This document shows positions 62,676 to 64,000 of a stretch of 64,000 bases of DNA, piece by piece. The DNA is taken from the NCBI RefSeq assembly GCF_009711045.1, contig NZ_WMJX01000015.1:1-64000 (forward strand), given 5' to 3'. Numbering within the stretch: position 1 is the stretch's first letter; each line of letters starts with the position of its first letter. Source of the stretch: Myroides albus. Lineage in GTDB: Bacteria > Bacteroidota > Bacteroidia > Flavobacteriales > Flavobacteriaceae. A program made the position numbers and the translations under genes. The notes under the pieces were generated by a model that worked only from the letters and a program-made list of their open reading frames with translations, made no database searches and was not told the DNA's origin.

Positions 62676-63776
62676 TTATTTTCCTAAATCCTTAAAAGGA
62701 TGTTCGTTTTCTAACCATAAAGGTGTAAAATAACTCTCTACCCATTCAGGAGAAACTTTATCTAATGAACTCGGCTGCCATTTTGGAGAAAGGTCTTTAT
62801 CTATCAATAAAGCGCGCACTCCTTCTGGAAAGTCTGGATGTATACTGCATTGGCAAGATAGATTTAACTCTGATTTAAATGCTTGTTCTAAGGACTTGCC
62901 TTTGTTGTCTTTTATTTGTTTAAAAATGACAAAAGCAGAACTTGGTGAGCCTGATTTGAATATTTGGTATCCGGCATTTACCCACGTATTTTCACAGGCG
63001 TGTTTTTGTAAAAGCTCACTAAAAGCTAAAGTATCTTTGACTGATTCAAATTCTTGAATGATAGATTCATTTTCTTGAGCTTGAGAAGTAGGAATGTCTT
63101 TAGAGGAATGCTTTTGCAAAAGCAGATCAATATCCTCAGAAGGTGTGTTGCTCCAAGAAAGTTGAGTCAAATCTTGCAATAGAGCCTGCTTGTGGGCAGC
63201 ATCTATATGGTAATCAGCAAGGTTTAAGAATAAAGCATCCGCACCGTCAAATCGCGTTGCAGTCATTCCAAGGTAAAGTCCATAGGCAGAAGGCATTTGA
63301 TTTAAAAAATAAGATGCCCCCACATCAGGGTATAGACCGATGGTTATCTCTGGCATAGCCAGTTTACTTCTCTCTGTCACTATTCTATGTGAAGCTCCAG
63401 CCAGTAAACCTAATCCACCTCCCATTACAATACCATCTGCCCAAACTATAATTGGTTTTGCATAAGTGTGAATAGTATAATCCAGCAAGTACTCTTTCTC
63501 AAAAAAGTCTGCGCATTTTTGTGGTACTTGAGTAGGATCTATCTTTTGTTGTTCAATAATAGCCTGTCTCATTTGGCGGATATCTCCTCCAGCACAAAAG
63601 GCCTTCTCACCGCTACCTTGTAAAAATACACTTTTGATTGAGTCGTCCTGTTTCCACTTGTCGAGTAGAGTTAAGATACCTTCTACCATTTCTAAGGATA
63701 GGGAATTTAAGCTACGCTCTGAGTTTAGGGTTATAATGCCAATGTGATTCTTTATTTCGCTTAGTATAACATTCAT
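62676..63776 (-). CDS. 3-hydroxyisobutyryl-CoA hydrolase-like enoyl-CoA hydratase/isomerase family protein
   Basis: I place the start at the ATG at 63776 (MNVILSEIKNHIGIITLNSE), giving 366 residues; an upstream TTG is in frame but adds a non-conserved leader. The crotonase fold shows RSLNSLSLEM, the oxyanion-hole block FCAGGDIRQM at 60-69, WADGIVMGGGLGLLAG near 108-123 and AMPEITIGLYPDVGASYFLN near 138-157, where the catalytic Glu and Asp lie. The length over 350 and the C-terminal ECH_2 extension (SIHPDFPEGVRALLIDKDLSPKW) are typical of 3-hydroxyisobutyryl-CoA hydrolases of valine breakdown rather than plain enoyl-CoA hydratases. It is transcribed alone. Confidence 0.88.
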   Translation of the reverse strand: MNVILSEIKNHIGIITLNSERSLNSLSLEMVEGILTLLDKWKQDDSIKSVFLQGSGEKAFCAGGDIRQMRQAIIEQQKIDPTQVPQKCADFFEKEYLLDYTIHTYAKPIIVWADGIVMGGGLGLLAGASHRIVTERSKLAMPEITIGLYPDVGASYFLNQMPSAYGLYLGMTATRFDGADALFLNLADYHIDAAHKQALLQDLTQLSWSNTPSEDIDLLLQKHSSKDIPTSQAQENESIIQEFESVKDTLAFSELLQKHACENTWVNAGYQIFKSGSPSSAFVIFKQIKDNKGKSLEQAFKSELNLSCQCSIHPDFPEGVRALLIDKDLSPKWQPSSLDKVSPEWVESYFTPLWLENEHPFKDLGK

Positions 63777-64000
63777 AGTATTGTGGTTTTTAAAGTCAAA
63801 AGTTACATAAATTTTCTGCAATACAAGAAAACAGCCTGTTAATAGTCCCTTAATTAAAAGTAGAAGCTACAGCTATATATAGCTTTGTTTTTTTGTTGTT
63901 TTAAATCAGATTAGTAATTTATAAATAACCGTTAGGGTTATTTAAATGTCTTTTTACGTTGTCATGCTGCTAAGTAGAATAGGGAAATTTACAAGATTAA
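63777..64000. other. Intergenic tail of the window
   Basis: The last 224 bases are AT-rich, with no ORF or hairpin that I can support. They probably carry the promoter of the hydrolase gene and of a gene beyond the window. Confidence 0.4.

Overview
The window is low-GC DNA from a Bacteroidota chromosome, most likely a member of the Flavobacteriaceae close to Myroides (the genus is inference, the phylum is well supported). The evidence is a SusC/SusD pair, an OmpA protein with PorE-like architecture, TPR-type and LytS-type histidine kinases, PepSY-like proteins, DUF4294, promoters of the TAnnTTTG type, and a general lack of Shine-Dalgarno sequences. No rRNA, tRNA or CRISPR array was seen.

Layout. 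1-10 kb: the end of a PorE-like OmpA protein, a probable small RNA, a secreted calcineurin-like phosphoesterase, small secreted proteins, an S41 peptidase broken by one stop codon, a second OmpA protein, and intergenic palindromic repeats. 10-19 kb: housekeeping genes, including a short PurC-family protein, an AbgT transporter, a chloramphenicol acetyltransferase downstream of an SseB-like gene, an M42 peptidase, DUF4294, dnaX and cvfB. dnaX is split by a -1 shift exactly on an A10-G slippery run, giving a gamma-sized product in frame and tau only after slippage. 19-33 kb: signalling. A response regulator/kinase pair adjoins two PepSY-like proteins, a second pair adjoins a SusC/SusD transporter, there is a WYL regulator, and a LytS/LytTR pair whose upstream 21-bp-spaced repeat recurs in front of the RND efflux operon at 53 kb.

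33-42 kb is an AT-rich defence island. It opens with a REP-associated tyrosine transposase and five copies of its palindrome, two of them inside the transposase gene. An interrupted AbiC-like gene and a decayed gene follow. The island ends with a tight four-gene operon: membrane protein, PD-(D/E)XK nuclease, McrB-like AAA+ protein and McrC-like nuclease. This operon is the best candidate for an under-described system. 42-49 kb holds accessory genes of the kind found at polymorphic-toxin loci: an ankyrin protein, a DnaJ/SH3 membrane operon and a run of immunity-like proteins with no visible toxin.

49-64 kb returns to core-like content: a TPR histidine kinase with a NarL-type regulator, a complete tripartite RND efflux pump, an orphan HlyD-like adaptor, a threonine aldolase, a DUF6624 protein and a 3-hydroxyisobutyryl-CoA hydrolase-like enzyme.
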